A stretch of DNA of 64,000 nucleotides, taken from Hyphomicrobiales bacterium. Its GTDB lineage: Bacteria > Pseudomonadota > Alphaproteobacteria > Rhizobiales > Beijerinckiaceae. The stretch spans positions 124,001 to 188,000 of the forward strand of contig UCLR01000003.1 of the NCBI GenBank assembly GCA_900473415.1. Reading direction: 5' to 3'. Shown here one piece after another: positions 1 to 10,296 of the stretch. A program made the position numbers and the translations under genes. Under the pieces are notes generated by a model. The model saw only the letters and a list, made by a program, of their open reading frames with translations, was not told the origin of the DNA and ran no database searches. Position 1 is the stretch's first letter. The number at the start of each line of letters is the position of its first letter.

Positions 1-1
1 T

Positions 2-1360
2 GCCAACTTCATCACCGGCGAGCTTCCTATCCGCACCGGCATGACCACCGTCGGCCAGGCGGGAGCACCGACTGGCCTGCCTGCGGAGGCCGTGACGATT
101 GCCACCGTCTTGAAAGGGATGGGTTACGCCACCGGCCAGTTCGGTAAGAACCATCTCGGCGACAAGAACGAGTTTCTGCCGACGGTGCATGGGTTCGACG
201 AGTTCTTTGGCTATCTCTACCACCTCGATGCGATGGAAGATCCGTGCCATCCAAACTATCCGCAGGATCTCAGGGCGTTAGTCGGCCCGCGCAACATGGT
301 CCACTCTCTGGCGACCACCACCGATGATCCGACCGTCGATCCGCGCTGGGGGAAAGTCGGCAGGCAAACGATCAGGGATGCGGGTGAATTGTGCCCGAAA
401 CGCATGGAGACCGTGGATGACGAAATCCGCGATCTTTCCTTCAAATTCCTCGACAAGGCCAAGGCCGACAACAAGCCGTTCTTCCTGTGGCTCAATCCGA
501 CCCGCATGCACATCGTCACGCATCTTTCGCCGAAATATGAAGCGATGCGCAACGCCAACAACGGCTGGTCACTCCATGAGGCGGGCATGGCGCAGCTCGA
601 CGATGATGTCGGTCTGGTGATGCAGAAGCTCAAGGATTTGGGAGTGGACGACAACACCATAGTCGTCTTCACGACCGACAATGGCACCGAGGTCTTCACT
701 TGGCCGGATGGCGGGCAAACACCGTTCGCCCAATCCAAGGGCACGGTCATGGAAGGTGGCTTCCGCGCTCCGGCGATGATCCGCTGGCCGGGCAGGGTGC
801 AGCCGGGCAAGGTCGAGAACGGCCTGATCTCCGGGTTGGACTGGTTCCCGACTCTCGTGGCTGCCGCCGGCAATACCAGCATCGCCGAAGAATTGAAGAA
901 GGGTAAGCAGATCGGCGACCGTACCTACAAGGTGTATCTGGACGGCTATGATCAGACCAACATGATCACCGGTAAGGGCCCGTCAAATCGCAACGAGATT
1001 TGGTATTTTGGAGAAAGCGAGCTCGGCGCCGTGCGCGTCGGCGATTACAAGTATCGCTTCATTGACCAGCCTGGCGGTTGGCTCGGCGAAAAGACAAAGG
1101 CGGACGTGCCGTATCTGACCAATCTTCGTCTCGATCCGTTCGAACGCACGGGTTGGCCTGACAATGGTACCAAGTCCGGATCTCAGAATTACTTCTCCTG
1201 GTTCCAATACGAGTTCTGGCGCTTCGTCTTTGTCCAGCAGCAGGTGGAGAAGCTGGCCATGACGGCAGTCGAGTTCCCGCCGATGCAGAGAGGTGCGAGC
1301 TTCAATCTCGATGCCGTGAAGGCGAAAATCGAGGCGGCAAGAACCGCGATGGCCAAATAG
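2..1360 (+). CDS. Arylsulfatase, C-terminal part (5' end outside window)
   Basis: Sulfatase-family hydrolase that would release sulfate from sulfate esters. The reading frame is open from base 2, where the visible protein reads ANFITGELPIRTG, the end of the sulfatase signature (family pattern C/S-x-P-x-R...TG). The catalytic Cys/Ser that becomes formylglycine therefore lies just outside the window. Further family marks are FGKNHLGD, VVFTTDNGTE (the metal-site DNG) and the GGFRAPAMIRWPG segment. The first in-window ATG at 41 is internal and is not the start. About 452 residues are present, ending at TAG. A second, different arylsulfatase lies at 33141-35564 on the same strand. Substrate cannot be told from the sequence. 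Confidence 0.93.
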   Translation, partial: ANFITGELPIRTGMTTVGQAGAPTGLPAEAVTIATVLKGMGYATGQFGKNHLGDKNEFLPTVHGFDEFFGYLYHLDAMEDPCHPNYPQDLRALVGPRNMVHSLATTTDDPTVDPRWGKVGRQTIRDAGELCPKRMETVDDEIRDLSFKFLDKAKADNKPFFLWLNPTRMHIVTHLSPKYEAMRNANNGWSLHEAGMAQLDDDVGLVMQKLKDLGVDDNTIVVFTTDNGTEVFTWPDGGQTPFAQSKGTVMEGGFRAPAMIRWPGRVQPGKVENGLISGLDWFPTLVAAAGNTSIAEELKKGKQIGDRTYKVYLDGYDQTNMITGKGPSNRNEIWYFGESELGAVRVGDYKYRFIDQPGGWLGEKTKADVPYLTNLRLDPFERTGWPDNGTKSGSQNYFSWFQYEFWRFVFVQQQVEKLAMTAVEFPPMQRGASFNLDAVKAKIEAARTAMAK

Positions 1361-1900
1361 GGCCGCCAGCGTGAGTTTACGACGGCGGTCAGCCCAAGGC
1401 GGTCTGGCCGCCGCGCCTGGAGTCCAGAAGGATCTCGACGGCCGTTCTGTGGTGAGGCCCCATCTTGGTCGCACCAAGATCGCGTCCATGGGAGGACCCA
1501 TCAACACATATGTTGTCGTCGGCTTTGCATTCCGCGGGACTGGTGCGTCGGCCTGCCAGACAGCGCAGGCCAGGCTGGCCGAGCTTGCTGGGATTTGTGC
1601 GAACGCGGTCAACCGGCTGCCCAAAAACATCTGTTTTGCCGAATGCCAGTCGCTCTATCCTCGACGAACCAGCGACTGCAGAAGCGTTACGTGCTCGGGG
1701 GCCCGACGGGGGACGATTGAGCGCACTGCGGGCGATCGCCAAACACGCTCTAAAGGCACCGCTTTTTGGCGCCTCGAAAGCTGCCGGCGACCAACTCCAG
1801 ACATTGCAGATGATCCACTGCGATGTCCGAGATGGGTCGAGAGCTGACGTGGAGGACCGCCATTTGCGCTGAGAGCAAATGCAACGACCTGAGCCTTCGC
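1361..1900. other. Gene-free stretch, 540 bases
   Basis: Between the arylsulfatase stop and the convergent nadE stop there is no reading frame I can assign. Open frames on both strands (up to 171 codons) have no recognisable domain, no convincing ribosome binding site and an unnatural composition rich in Arg, Ser and Cys. The stretch could hold decayed coding sequence, but I recognise no family in it. Confidence 0.5.
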
Positions 1901-3940
1901 TCAATCCGGAATCCGCTCCCAGTCCTTCAGCCAGGGCGCCGCTGAAGAATCGCTGGGTGCGCGCCAGTCGCCGCGGGGCGAGAGCGAGCCGCCCGACGAC
2001 ACCTTCGGTCCGTTGGGCAGGGCCGAGCGCTTGAACTGGCTCGTCTCGAAGAAGCGGCGGATGAAGACGCCGAGCCAGCGCTTGATCACCGGCAGGTCGT
2101 AGGCAATGCGCTTGGCATCCTCGATATGCGGCGGCCAGGCACCCTTCGCGACGTCCGCCCAGGCGTGCTCGGCGAGATAGGCGATCTTGCTCGGCTTGAA
2201 GCCGAAGCGCGTCGTGTAGAACAGGTTGAAGTCCTGCAACGCGTAGGGGCCGACGAAATCCTCGGTCTTCTGCGCCGGCTTGTCGCCCTCGCCCGGCACC
2301 AGCTCAGGCGAGATCTCGGTCGAGAGGATGTCGAGCAGCACGTCCGAGGCTTCCGCGCCGAAGCGGCCGGATTGCGCCACCCAGCGGATCAGATGCTGGA
2401 TCAGCGTCTTCGGCACCGAGCCGTTGACGTTGTAATGCGACATGTGATCGCCGACGCCATAGGTGCACCAGCCGAGCGCCAGCTCCGACAGGTCGCCCGT
2501 GCCCATTACCAGCGCGTTGTGGCGGTTGGCGAGGCGGAACAGCACCGAGGTGCGCGCGCCAGCCTGCACGTTTTCAAACGTAATATCGTAGACGGGCTCG
2601 CCCGCGGCGAAGGGATGGCCGATATCGATCAGCATCTGCCGGCAGGCCGGCGTCATGTCGATCTCCTCGGCGCTGACGCCGAGCGCGCGCATCAGCCGCC
2701 AGGCATTGTCCTTAGTGCCCTTGCTGGTGGCGAAGGCCGGCAGCGTATAGGCGAGGATGTTCTGGCGCGGCAGCCCCAGCGCATCGAAGGTATCGGCCGC
2801 GACGATCAGGGCGTGCGTCGAGTCGAGACCGCCCGAGACGCCGATCACGACCTTGTCCAGCCGTGTGCTCTCCAGCCGCTTGCGCAGGCCGTGCGACTGG
2901 ATGTTGTAAGCCTCGAAGCAGAGCTCGTTCAGGCGAGCGTCGTCGCTCGGCACGAAGGGGAAGCGCTCGACGGCGCGGAGAAGCCCAAGATCGACCTCGC
3001 GCTCCGGCTCCAGCGCGAACTCGACCCGGCGGAAGCCGAGATTGTCGCGATGGACGTCGGCGCTGTCGCCGAAGGTGTTCTGGCGGATGCGGTCCATCGC
3101 CAGCCGTTCTAGGTCGATATCGGCGAGGATGAGCTGCGGCTCGGCGGCGAAGCGCTCGGCCTCGGCCAGCAGGATGCCGTTCTCATAGATCATCGCCTGC
3201 CCGTCCCAGGCGAGATCGGTGGTCGACTCGCCCGTGCCGGCCGCCGAATAGGCATAGGCCGCGATGCAGCGCCCCGAATGCGCCTTGCACAGGGCGTGGC
3301 GCCAGTCGGACTTGCCGATGGTGACGTTCGAGGCCGAGAGGTTGAGCAGCACTGTCGCGCCAGCGAGCGCCGCGAAGGACGAGGGCGGGATCGGGGTCCA
3401 GACATCCTCGCAGATCTCCATATGGACGGTGAGATCGGGGATGTCGGAGGCGGTGAGCAGGATGTCGGTGCCGAAGGGCACCTCCTGTCCGCAGAGCTCG
3501 ATATAGAGCGCGCCTGCCCGCTCGCCCGAGGCGAACTGGCGGCGCTCGTAGAACTCGCGGTAATTCGGCAGATAGGTCTTCGGAACCGCCGCGAGGATGC
3601 GGCCGCGATGGATCGCGACAGCGCAATTGAACAACCGACCGTCGACCTTGAGCGGCGCGCCCACCACGGCGACGCAGGCAAGCGTCCGGCTCTCCGCCAC
3701 GAGGCGTGACAGCGCGTCCTCGACCGCATCGAGCAGGGCATGCTGCTGCAGCAGGTCGTCGATGGCATAGGCGCTGATGCCGAGCTCAGGGAAGAGCGCG
3801 AGCGAAGCCCCGCCTTCGTCCGCCCGGCGCAGCAGCGCCAACGTCTCCGCGACATTGAAGGCCGGATCGGCGACCTTGAGCCGCGGCGCGGCGCAGGCGA
3901 GCCGGACGAAGCCGTGGGCATGGATGTTGCGGAAGCTCAT
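1901..3940 (-). CDS. nadE: Glutamine-dependent NAD+ synthetase
   Basis: Final step of NAD synthesis: amidation of deamido-NAD with ATP, using ammonia from glutamine; cytosolic. The 679-residue protein has an N-terminal nitrilase-type glutaminase domain with the expected Glu52 (FPELG), Lys121 (PKTYLPNY) and Cys177 (EICEDVW). It is followed by a C-terminal ATP-pyrophosphatase synthetase domain with the P-loop SGGLDST. The length matches the long glutamine-dependent NadE form. ATG at 3940; the gene stands alone, and manC, also leftward, lies upstream of it across 109 bases. Nothing unusual is seen. Identification is firm. Confidence 0.97.
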   Translation of the reverse strand: MSFRNIHAHGFVRLACAAPRLKVADPAFNVAETLALLRRADEGGASLALFPELGISAYAIDDLLQQHALLDAVEDALSRLVAESRTLACVAVVGAPLKVDGRLFNCAVAIHRGRILAAVPKTYLPNYREFYERRQFASGERAGALYIELCGQEVPFGTDILLTASDIPDLTVHMEICEDVWTPIPPSSFAALAGATVLLNLSASNVTIGKSDWRHALCKAHSGRCIAAYAYSAAGTGESTTDLAWDGQAMIYENGILLAEAERFAAEPQLILADIDLERLAMDRIRQNTFGDSADVHRDNLGFRRVEFALEPEREVDLGLLRAVERFPFVPSDDARLNELCFEAYNIQSHGLRKRLESTRLDKVVIGVSGGLDSTHALIVAADTFDALGLPRQNILAYTLPAFATSKGTKDNAWRLMRALGVSAEEIDMTPACRQMLIDIGHPFAAGEPVYDITFENVQAGARTSVLFRLANRHNALVMGTGDLSELALGWCTYGVGDHMSHYNVNGSVPKTLIQHLIRWVAQSGRFGAEASDVLLDILSTEISPELVPGEGDKPAQKTEDFVGPYALQDFNLFYTTRFGFKPSKIAYLAEHAWADVAKGAWPPHIEDAKRIAYDLPVIKRWLGVFIRRFFETSQFKRSALPNGPKVSSGGSLSPRGDWRAPSDSSAAPWLKDWERIPD

Positions 3941-4049
3941 GCGGACTCCGTGATGCGCCGGCGCCAGAGGCCGGCGGCAAGCCGCTTATCGCGCAGGCGA
4001 AGGTTCCGGGGCAAGGCGCCCCGATCCAGGCTGGGCTGCCCGCGCCGGC

Positions 4050-5462
4050 TCAGACGCGCTTATAGATATCCTCGATCCGCACGATGTCATCCTCGCCGAG
4101 ATAGGAGCCGACCTGCACCTCGATCAGCTCCAGCGGGATCTTGCCCGGGTTGGCCATGCGATGGACGCAGCCGATCGGCAGATAGATCGACTCGTTCTCG
4201 TGGACCATGATGGTCTCTTCGTTGCGCGTCACCTCGGCGGTGCCGCGCACGACCACCCAGTGCTCGGCGCGGTGGTGGTGCTTCTGCAGCGAGAGAACGC
4301 CGCCGGGCTTCACCGTGATGCGCTTGACCTGGTGGCGCGTGCCCAGGTCGATCGAGAGATACTTGCCCCAGGGCCGCTGGATCTCGCGATGGGCGCCGGC
4401 CTCCGACTCGCCGGCGGCCGTGATCAGCGCCACCATGTCCTTGACCTTGTCGGCCTTGGCCTTGGGCGTGACCAGAACGGCGTCGCGGGTCGCGATCACG
4501 GCGATGTCGTCAAGACCGATCACGGCGATGAGCGCTTCCTCCGAGCGGATGAGGTTGTTGGCGCCGTCGAGCACATAGCCGCGGCCTTCGACGACATTGC
4601 CGTTCGTCCCCTTCTCGGCCAGGTCCCAGACGGCGGACCAGCCGCCGACATCCGACCAGCCGAAGCCGCCGGCGACCACGGCCGCCTTGCTCGTCTTCTC
4701 CATCACGGCGTAGTCGATCGAGATCTTCTGCGCCTGGTTGAACGCCTTTTCGTCCAACCTGAGGAAGCCGAGGTCCTGCTTCGCCCCGGCAACGGCCTCG
4801 GCGACGGGACCAGCAACCTCGGGCGCAAAGCCGGCGAGCTCGGCGCGCATCGTCGCCGCATCGAAGATGAAGTTCCCCGAGTTCCAGAGATAGCCGTCGA
4901 GCAGATATTGCGCCGCCCGCGCCGCATCCGGTTTCTCGACGAAGGCGGCGACCTGGCGGGCATCCCGGCCGATCTCATCGCCCGGCCGGATATAGCCGTA
5001 GCCGGTCGCCGGGTGGGTCGGCGGGATGCCGATGGTGACGATCCGGCCCTGCGCGGCGGCAGCACCCGCCCGACGGCAGGCCTCGCGGAACAGCGTCGCG
5101 TCCTGGACGATATGATCGGCGGCGAAGACGCCCACGACCGCCTTCGCATCGCGGGCGAAGGCGAGTTCCGTCGCCGCGGCCACGGCCGCCGCGGAGTCGC
5201 GGCGGCTCGGCTCCAGCACGATGTCGGCGGAGATGCCGATCGCCTGGAGCTGATCATGCACCGTGAAACGGTATTCCGCGTTGGTGATCACGATCGCCGG
5301 CTCGAACACCGAAGCCTCCGAGAGCAGCCGCATCGCGCGCTGGAAGGTCGATTCCTGGCCGAGCAGCGGAATGAATTGCTTCGGCATTGTATCGCGTGAA
5401 ACCGGCCAGAGCCGCGTTCCCGCTCCACCGCACATCACGACAGGTATGATTTTCGACGGCAT
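4050..5462 (-). CDS. manC: Mannose-1-phosphate guanylyltransferase / mannose-6-phosphate isomerase
   Basis: Makes GDP-mannose from mannose-1-phosphate and GTP for surface polysaccharides; many members also isomerise mannose-6-phosphate. The 470-residue protein starts with the nucleotidyltransferase signature VVMCGGAGTRLWPVSR and PKQF, carries the FVEKPD motif near the middle, and ends in a cupin domain (QRPWGKY, LQKHHHRAEHW) typical of the type II fused enzymes. The open frame runs on to 5564, but the ATG at 5462 has GGGAG about nine bases upstream and begins exactly at the conserved fold, so I chose it. It is divergent from rfbB; the 191-base gap contains a short palindrome, GAGCATGCTC at 5483-5492, of unknown meaning. 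Confidence 0.95.
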   Translation of the reverse strand: MPSKIIPVVMCGGAGTRLWPVSRDTMPKQFIPLLGQESTFQRAMRLLSEASVFEPAIVITNAEYRFTVHDQLQAIGISADIVLEPSRRDSAAAVAAATELAFARDAKAVVGVFAADHIVQDATLFREACRRAGAAAAQGRIVTIGIPPTHPATGYGYIRPGDEIGRDARQVAAFVEKPDAARAAQYLLDGYLWNSGNFIFDAATMRAELAGFAPEVAGPVAEAVAGAKQDLGFLRLDEKAFNQAQKISIDYAVMEKTSKAAVVAGGFGWSDVGGWSAVWDLAEKGTNGNVVEGRGYVLDGANNLIRSEEALIAVIGLDDIAVIATRDAVLVTPKAKADKVKDMVALITAAGESEAGAHREIQRPWGKYLSIDLGTRHQVKRITVKPGGVLSLQKHHHRAEHWVVVRGTAEVTRNEETIMVHENESIYLPIGCVHRMANPGKIPLELIEVQVGSYLGEDDIVRIEDIYKRV

Positions 5463-5653
5463 GGATCGATCACTCCCAGACTGAGCATGCTCTATGCTGC
5501 CGATCCGGGCGGAGCAAGGCTCTCCGAGCCGACGTACCCTTGCGGCATGCGAAGGCCGGGCCAACTGCCGGCGCTTGACTCGGCCGCACCGGGCTGTTCC
5601 TTGCGGCGACCATCCGCAATCGAACGACAGCTGCCTGCCCGGAGCCCAGCGGA

Positions 5654-6709
5654 ATGTCCTTGCGTTTTCTCGTCACCGGCGGCGCCGGCTTCATTGGCTC
5701 GGCCGTGGTGCGCAAGCTGATCGGCGAGACGCCGCATCATGTCTGCGTCGTCGACAAGCTGACCTATGCCGGCAACCTCGCCTCGCTCGAACCCGTCGCG
5801 GGCAGCAACCGCTACCGCTTCGAGAAGGCCGATATCTGCGATGCCGGGCGGATGCAGGCGATCTTCGCCGAATTCTCGCCGGATGTGGTGATGCATCTAG
5901 CGGCCGAGAGCCATGTCGACCGCTCGATCGACGGGCCCGGCGCCTTCATCGACACCAATGTCGGCGGGACCTTCACGCTGCTGCAGGAGGCCCTGCGGCA
6001 TTTCCGGGCGCTGCCGGAGGCGCGCAAGGGCGCCTTCCGCTTCCACCACATCTCGACCGACGAGGTCTTCGGCTCGCTGGGCGCAGACGGCCTCTTCCGA
6101 GAGGACACCGCCTATCAGCCGAACTCGCCCTACTCCGCCTCGAAAGCTGCCTCCGACCACCTCGTCCGCGCCTGGCACCACACCTACGGCCTGCCGACGG
6201 TGATGACCAATTGTTCGAACAATTACGGGCCCTATCACTTCCCGGAGAAGCTGATCCCGCTGATGATCCTCAACGCGCTCGAGGGCAAGCAGCTGCCGGT
6301 CTACGGCAACGGCCTCAACATCCGCGACTGGCTGTATGTCGACGACCATGCCGAGGCGCTGTTGACCGTGGCGACCAGGGGCGTGCTCGGCGAGAGCTAC
6401 AATATCGGCGGGCACAACGAGAAGACGAATATCGAGGTGGTGAAGGCGATCTGCGCCATCCTCGACGAGCTCCGGCCCGATCCCGCCGGCCCGCACGAGC
6501 GGCTCGTCAGCTATGTGACCGACCGGCCCGGCCATGATGCGCGCTATGCGATCGATGCCGGCAAGATCGGCCGGGAGCTCGGCTGGACGCCGAAGGAGAC
6601 CTTCGAGACGGGGCTGCGCCGCACCGTCGAGTGGTATCTCGCCAATACGAAATGGTGGGGAGACATCCGCTCCGGCGTCTATCGTGGCGAGCGCCTCGGC
6701 GCGGCCTGA
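5654..6709 (+). CDS. rfbB: dTDP-glucose 4,6-dehydratase
   Basis: Extended short-chain dehydrogenase that converts dTDP-glucose to dTDP-4-keto-6-deoxyglucose, the branch point to dTDP-rhamnose and other deoxysugars. The 351-residue protein has the NAD-binding [10 protein letters not shown] motif at residues 7-16, the [12 protein letters not shown] segment specific to this family, and the catalytic [10 protein letters not shown] (Tyr-x3-Lys). GGAG lies about nine bases before the ATG. The usual partners rfbA, rfbC and rfbD are not in the window, so the gene is either detached from its cluster or serves another deoxysugar. It pairs divergently with manC, suggesting a shared role in surface polysaccharide precursors. 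Confidence 0.94.
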   Translation: MSLRFLVTGGAGFIGSAVVRKLIGETPHHVCVVDKLTYAGNLASLEPVAGSNRYRFEKADICDAGRMQAIFAEFSPDVVMHLAAESHVDRSIDGPGAFIDTNVGGTFTLLQEALRHFRALPEARKGAFRFHHISTDEVFGSLGADGLFREDTAYQPNSPYSASKAASDHLVRAWHHTYGLPTVMTNCSNNYGPYHFPEKLIPLMILNALEGKQLPVYGNGLNIRDWLYVDDHAEALLTVATRGVLGESYNIGGHNEKTNIEVVKAICAILDELRPDPAGPHERLVSYVTDRPGHDARYAIDAGKIGRELGWTPKETFETGLRRTVEWYLANTKWWGDIRSGVYRGERLGAA

Positions 6710-6823
6710 AGCCACACCCAACCGCTATGCGCATCCGCGCGCTGTCGCACCGCCCCGGCCTGTGCCAGATTGCGGAAAAACCTGCCTCGACAGCAGGGTG
6801 ACAGAACAAGCCTTGGGAACGCC

Positions 6824-8476
6824 ATGTCAGCCGACGCCGTGTCTTCCGATCGCCGCCTGATCGGCACCTTCGATTATGTCGTCATCGGCGCTGGCTCGGC
6901 CGGATGTGTCGTCGCGAACCGGCTGGCCGCCGATCCCGGCAAGAAGGTCCTGGTGCTGGAGGCCGGCGGCCTGGACGACTGGATCTGGTTCCACATCCCG
7001 GTCGGCTATCTCTTCGCCATCGGCAATCCCCGGGCCGACTGGCTGTTCCAGACCGAGCCGCAATCCGGCCTCGGCGGGCGGGCGCTGGCCTATCCGCGCG
7101 GCAAGGTCGTAGGCGGCTGCTCCTCGATCAACGCCATGGTCTATATGCGCGGCCAGGCGGCCGATTATGACGGATGGCGCCAAAGCGGGCTTTCCGGCTG
7201 GGGGTGGGACGATGTCCTGCCCTATTTCCTCAAACACGAGGACCATGTCGCGCCGCCGCCCGGCGGGCTGCACAAGGCCGGCGGGGAATGGCGCGTCGAG
7301 CATCCGCGCGTCCGCTGGGCGATCCTCGACGCCATCCGCGACGCGGCCGAGGCTGCCGGCATCGCCAAGATCCCGGACTTCAACACCGGCGACAACGAAG
7401 GCTCCTCCTACTTCCAGGTGAACCAGCGTCGCGGCCGACGCCTCAGCGCCTATCGCGCCTTCCTGAAGCCGCTGCTCGACCAGCGCGAGCGCACCAATCT
7501 GAGGCTGGAGACGCGCGTCCATGTCGAGCGCATCGCCTTCGAGGAGGGACGCGCCAAGGCCGTGGAGTTCACTCATGGCGAGGAGAAGCTCAGGGTCGAG
7601 GTGCGCGGCGAGGTCGTGCTCTCGGCCGGCGCCATCGCCTCGCCCGCGCTGCTGGAGCGCTCCGGCATCGGCCGCGGCGCGCGGCTGCAGAGCCTCGGCA
7701 TCGAGACGCTGGTCGACGCGCCCGGCGTCGGCGAGAACCTGCAGGACCATCTCCAGATCCGGCCGGTCTACAAGGTCCATGGCGTCAAGACGCTGAACGG
7801 CGACTATGCCAGGCTCTGGCGCCGGCCCCTGATGGCGCTGCAATGGGCGGCGCTCAGAAGCGGGCCGCTGACCATGGCGCCCTCGCAGGTCGGCGCCTTC
7901 GCCAAATCCTCGGCCCGCTATGCGACGGCCAATCTGCAATATCATTTCCAGCCGCTCTCGCTGGATAGCTGGGGCTCGGGCCTGCACCCCTTCGACGCCT
8001 TCACGGCGAGCGTCTGCAATCTGAGGCCGACCAGCCGCGGCAGCGTGCATCTGCGCTCGGCCGATCCGCAGGACGGTCCCGCGATCTCGCCGAACTATCT
8101 CGACACCGAGGAAGACCGGCAGGTCGCGATCGATGCGCTGAAGCTAACGCGGCGGATCGTGACGCAGGCGCCGCTCGCGCGCTTCCGGCCAGAGGAGTAT
8201 CTTCCCGGCGACGAGGCGGCCTCCGACGAGGCGCTGCTGGCGGCTGCGGCGAAGCTCGGCACCACGATCTTCCACCCGGTCGGAACAGTGAAGATGGGCC
8301 GCGCCGACGATCCGGGCGCGGTGCTGGATGAGCGCCTGCGCGTGCGCGGCGTCTCGGGGCTACGCGTCATCGATGCGTCGGTGATGCCGACGATCACCTC
8401 CGGCAACACCGCCAATCCGACGATGATGATCGCCGAGAAGGGCGTGGCGATGCTGCAGGGGGATGCGCGGGGTTGA
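6824..8476 (+). CDS. GMC-family FAD oxidoreductase (choline dehydrogenase-like)
   Basis: Flavoprotein alcohol dehydrogenase of the glucose-methanol-choline family, 550 residues. The N-terminus has the FAD dinucleotide motif VVIGAGSAGCVVANRL; PRGKVVGGCSSINAMVYMRG is the GMC signature 1 region; the C-terminus has FHPVGTVKMG with the catalytic His and ITSGNTANPTMMIAEKG with the second active-site residue (Asn). An upstream in-frame ATG at 6770 would add 18 residues lacking conservation; the 6824 start begins shortly before the conserved core. Substrate unknown: choline, aromatic alcohols and polyols are all possible. A distant second GMC enzyme is at 36146-37849. Confidence 0.9.
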   Translation: MSADAVSSDRRLIGTFDYVVIGAGSAGCVVANRLAADPGKKVLVLEAGGLDDWIWFHIPVGYLFAIGNPRADWLFQTEPQSGLGGRALAYPRGKVVGGCSSINAMVYMRGQAADYDGWRQSGLSGWGWDDVLPYFLKHEDHVAPPPGGLHKAGGEWRVEHPRVRWAILDAIRDAAEAAGIAKIPDFNTGDNEGSSYFQVNQRRGRRLSAYRAFLKPLLDQRERTNLRLETRVHVERIAFEEGRAKAVEFTHGEEKLRVEVRGEVVLSAGAIASPALLERSGIGRGARLQSLGIETLVDAPGVGENLQDHLQIRPVYKVHGVKTLNGDYARLWRRPLMALQWAALRSGPLTMAPSQVGAFAKSSARYATANLQYHFQPLSLDSWGSGLHPFDAFTASVCNLRPTSRGSVHLRSADPQDGPAISPNYLDTEEDRQVAIDALKLTRRIVTQAPLARFRPEEYLPGDEAASDEALLAAAAKLGTTIFHPVGTVKMGRADDPGAVLDERLRVRGVSGLRVIDASVMPTITSGNTANPTMMIAEKGVAMLQGDARG

Positions 8477-8533
8477 GAACCTGCGGTGGCTTCGAAAGGC
8501 CACAAAGCACGGCTTATGAGGAGCGGACCATCA

Positions 8534-9061
8534 ATGCCGGAACCCGCCATGCCCCCTGCCCCGCGCGAGAACAGCCTGCCGATCCGGCTCGCCCTCTGGA
8601 TCGTGCGCGCGGTCCTGACCGTGTTCATCGTCCTCGACGAGATCGCCCGGCCGCTCTATCGGCCGCTGGTGCGCTGGTTCGCCTCGCTGCGGCTGATCCA
8701 CCGGCTGGAGGAAGGCGTGGCGCGGCTGCCGCGCCCGCTCGTGCTGCTGGCGCTCGCCGTCCCCTTCGCCGTGGCGGAGCCGCTGAAGCTCATTGGCCTC
8801 GTGCTGATGGCGCGCGGCGCGTTCTGGCCCGGGCTCGTCGTGCTCGGACTTGCCCATCTCGCCAGCTTCCTGATCGTCGAGCGCATCTACCACGCTGGCC
8901 GCGAGAAGCTGCTGAGCTATCCCTGGTTCGCCTGGATCAAGGGACTGCTGACGCGCCTGCGCGACCAGATCCTCGGCTGGGTGCGCGCGTCCGCGGCCTA
9001 TGCCTTCGCGATCCGCACGCGCGACGCCGCGCGGCGCTGGTGGCAGGGACTGACGGTCTAA
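8534..9061 (+). CDS. Small membrane protein of unknown function
   Basis: 175 residues with an early hydrophobic helix (ALWIVRAVLTVFIVLDEIA) and a long central hydrophobic part (PLVLLALAVPFAVAEPLKLIG, GLVVLGLAHLASFLIVERIYHAG), followed by a basic, amphipathic tail (WIKGLLTRLRDQ). I do not recognise the family. The open frame reaches back to a GTG at 8486, but GAGGAG at 8518-8523 fits the ATG at 8534 best. Its stop overlaps the stop of the convergent MFS gene by four bases. It lies 57 bases after the GMC oxidoreductase and could be co-transcribed with it. Confidence 0.7.
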   Translation: MPEPAMPPAPRENSLPIRLALWIVRAVLTVFIVLDEIARPLYRPLVRWFASLRLIHRLEEGVARLPRPLVLLALAVPFAVAEPLKLIGLVLMARGAFWPGLVVLGLAHLASFLIVERIYHAGREKLLSYPWFAWIKGLLTRLRDQILGWVRASAAYAFAIRTRDAARRWWQGLTV

Positions 9062-10281
9062 AGGGCCGAGCGCTGGCTGCGTGCCAGCAGGAACAGCGCC
9101 ACAGCGGCCAGCCCGGAAAAGGCGATTAGCAGCAACGTCGAGGCGGTGACACCGGCGCGCTCCAGCGAGACCGCGAAGGCGAGCGGCGCCGCCGCCCTGA
9201 TGGCGAGGCCGGGCGCCGAGAGCTTGCCCATCGTCGCGCCGAAACCAGCCGGCCCGAAGAGCTGGAGCGGAACCGTGCCGCGCACGATCGAGCCCAGACC
9301 CATGCTCATTCCGTAGCCGACCGCGAAGCAGCCGGCGATAACGGGAATATTGCCGCCGATCAGCAGGAGCAGCAGGCCGAGCGGCATCAGGCAGGCAGAG
9401 ACCCAGGCCGTGGTGACCGGCGAGACCGCGCGGCCGAACAGCATCTCGATCAGCCGGCCCGCGACCTGCGAGGGACCGATCATCGCGCCGATGACGACCG
9501 CGACCGCGGGAGCGAGATCGAAGCCGTGCAGCAACGTCAGGATATGGATGGAGGCGGCCGAGACCACGAAGCCCTGCAGCGAGAAGGCCAGCGCCAGCAG
9601 GAGGAAGGCGCGGCGGCGCTCATCGCCCGTGAGATAGACGGTTTCCGGCTCCGCCGCGGCTGCCGGAGCGCCGGCGGCATGGGCCTCGGTCGGCCGCTTC
9701 ACCCGCCCCGGCAGGAAGAAGAGGTGGAGCGGCATGCAGACCAGAAGCTGCGACAGCCCGTAGAGCCGATAGACGCCGCGCCAGTCCAGCACGGCAAGCA
9801 GGCTGCTGGTCAGCGGCCAGAACAGCGTCGAGGCGAAGCCGCCGATCAGGGTGAGCTTGCTGATGGCGCGGCGCGCCTGGCTCCCTCGTGCCTGCGTCAG
9901 CGCCGCGAAGGCCGCGTCGTAGAAGACGGCGGTGGTCACCGCCTGCAAGGCGACCATCGCCGCGATGTAGCTGACGATGCCGCGTGCCTCGGCCAGCGCC
10001 AGGAGCGACAAGCCCGCCAGCGCGGAGCCGACCGTCATCACCAGCCGCGTGCCGTGCCGGTCGATCAGGCTGCCCGTCAGCGGCGCGACGAGACCACCGA
10101 GGAACAGTCCGGCCGCGAACCCGCCGAAGGTCCATTCCGGCGCCCAGCCGAAGCTTTCGGTGATGCGCGGCGCCAGCACGGTGAAGGCGTAATAGAGCGC
10201 TCCGTAGCCGAAGACCTGCGTGACGCCGAGCGCGACGATGAGCGACGGCCCACCCGGGCGAGATGCGATAGGCCAAGCCAT
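9058..10281 (-). CDS. MFS transporter
   Basis: Major facilitator superfamily permease, 407 residues, with hydrophobic helices throughout, consistent with about twelve membrane spans. The loop GSLIDRHGTRLVM after the second helix is the MFS motif A equivalent. The polar loop around residues 195-215 (RPTEAHAAG...) fits the central cytoplasmic loop between the two six-helix halves. It lies 15 bases downstream of the hydroxyacid dehydrogenase gene on the same strand, so the two probably form an operon, which hints at transport of a 2-hydroxy or 2-keto acid. That is inference from position; the substrate is not readable from the sequence. Confidence 0.85.
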   Translation of the reverse strand: MAWPIASRPGGPSLIVALGVTQVFGYGALYYAFTVLAPRITESFGWAPEWTFGGFAAGLFLGGLVAPLTGSLIDRHGTRLVMTVGSALAGLSLLALAEARGIVSYIAAMVALQAVTTAVFYDAAFAALTQARGSQARRAISKLTLIGGFASTLFWPLTSSLLAVLDWRGVYRLYGLSQLLVCMPLHLFFLPGRVKRPTEAHAAGAPAAAAEPETVYLTGDERRRAFLLLALAFSLQGFVVSAASIHILTLLHGFDLAPAVAVVIGAMIGPSQVAGRLIEMLFGRAVSPVTTAWVSACLMPLGLLLLLIGGNIPVIAGCFAVGYGMSMGLGSIVRGTVPLQLFGPAGFGATMGKLSAPGLAIRAAAPLAFAVSLERAGVTASTLLLIAFSGLAAVALFLLARSQRSAL

Positions 10282-10296
10282 GGCCGCCCCTGCCGA

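Noticed and set aside
2126..3112. 328-codon open frame on the plus strand opposite nadE
   Set aside because: Antisense shadow of a firmly identified gene in high-GC DNA; no domain and no ribosome binding site.
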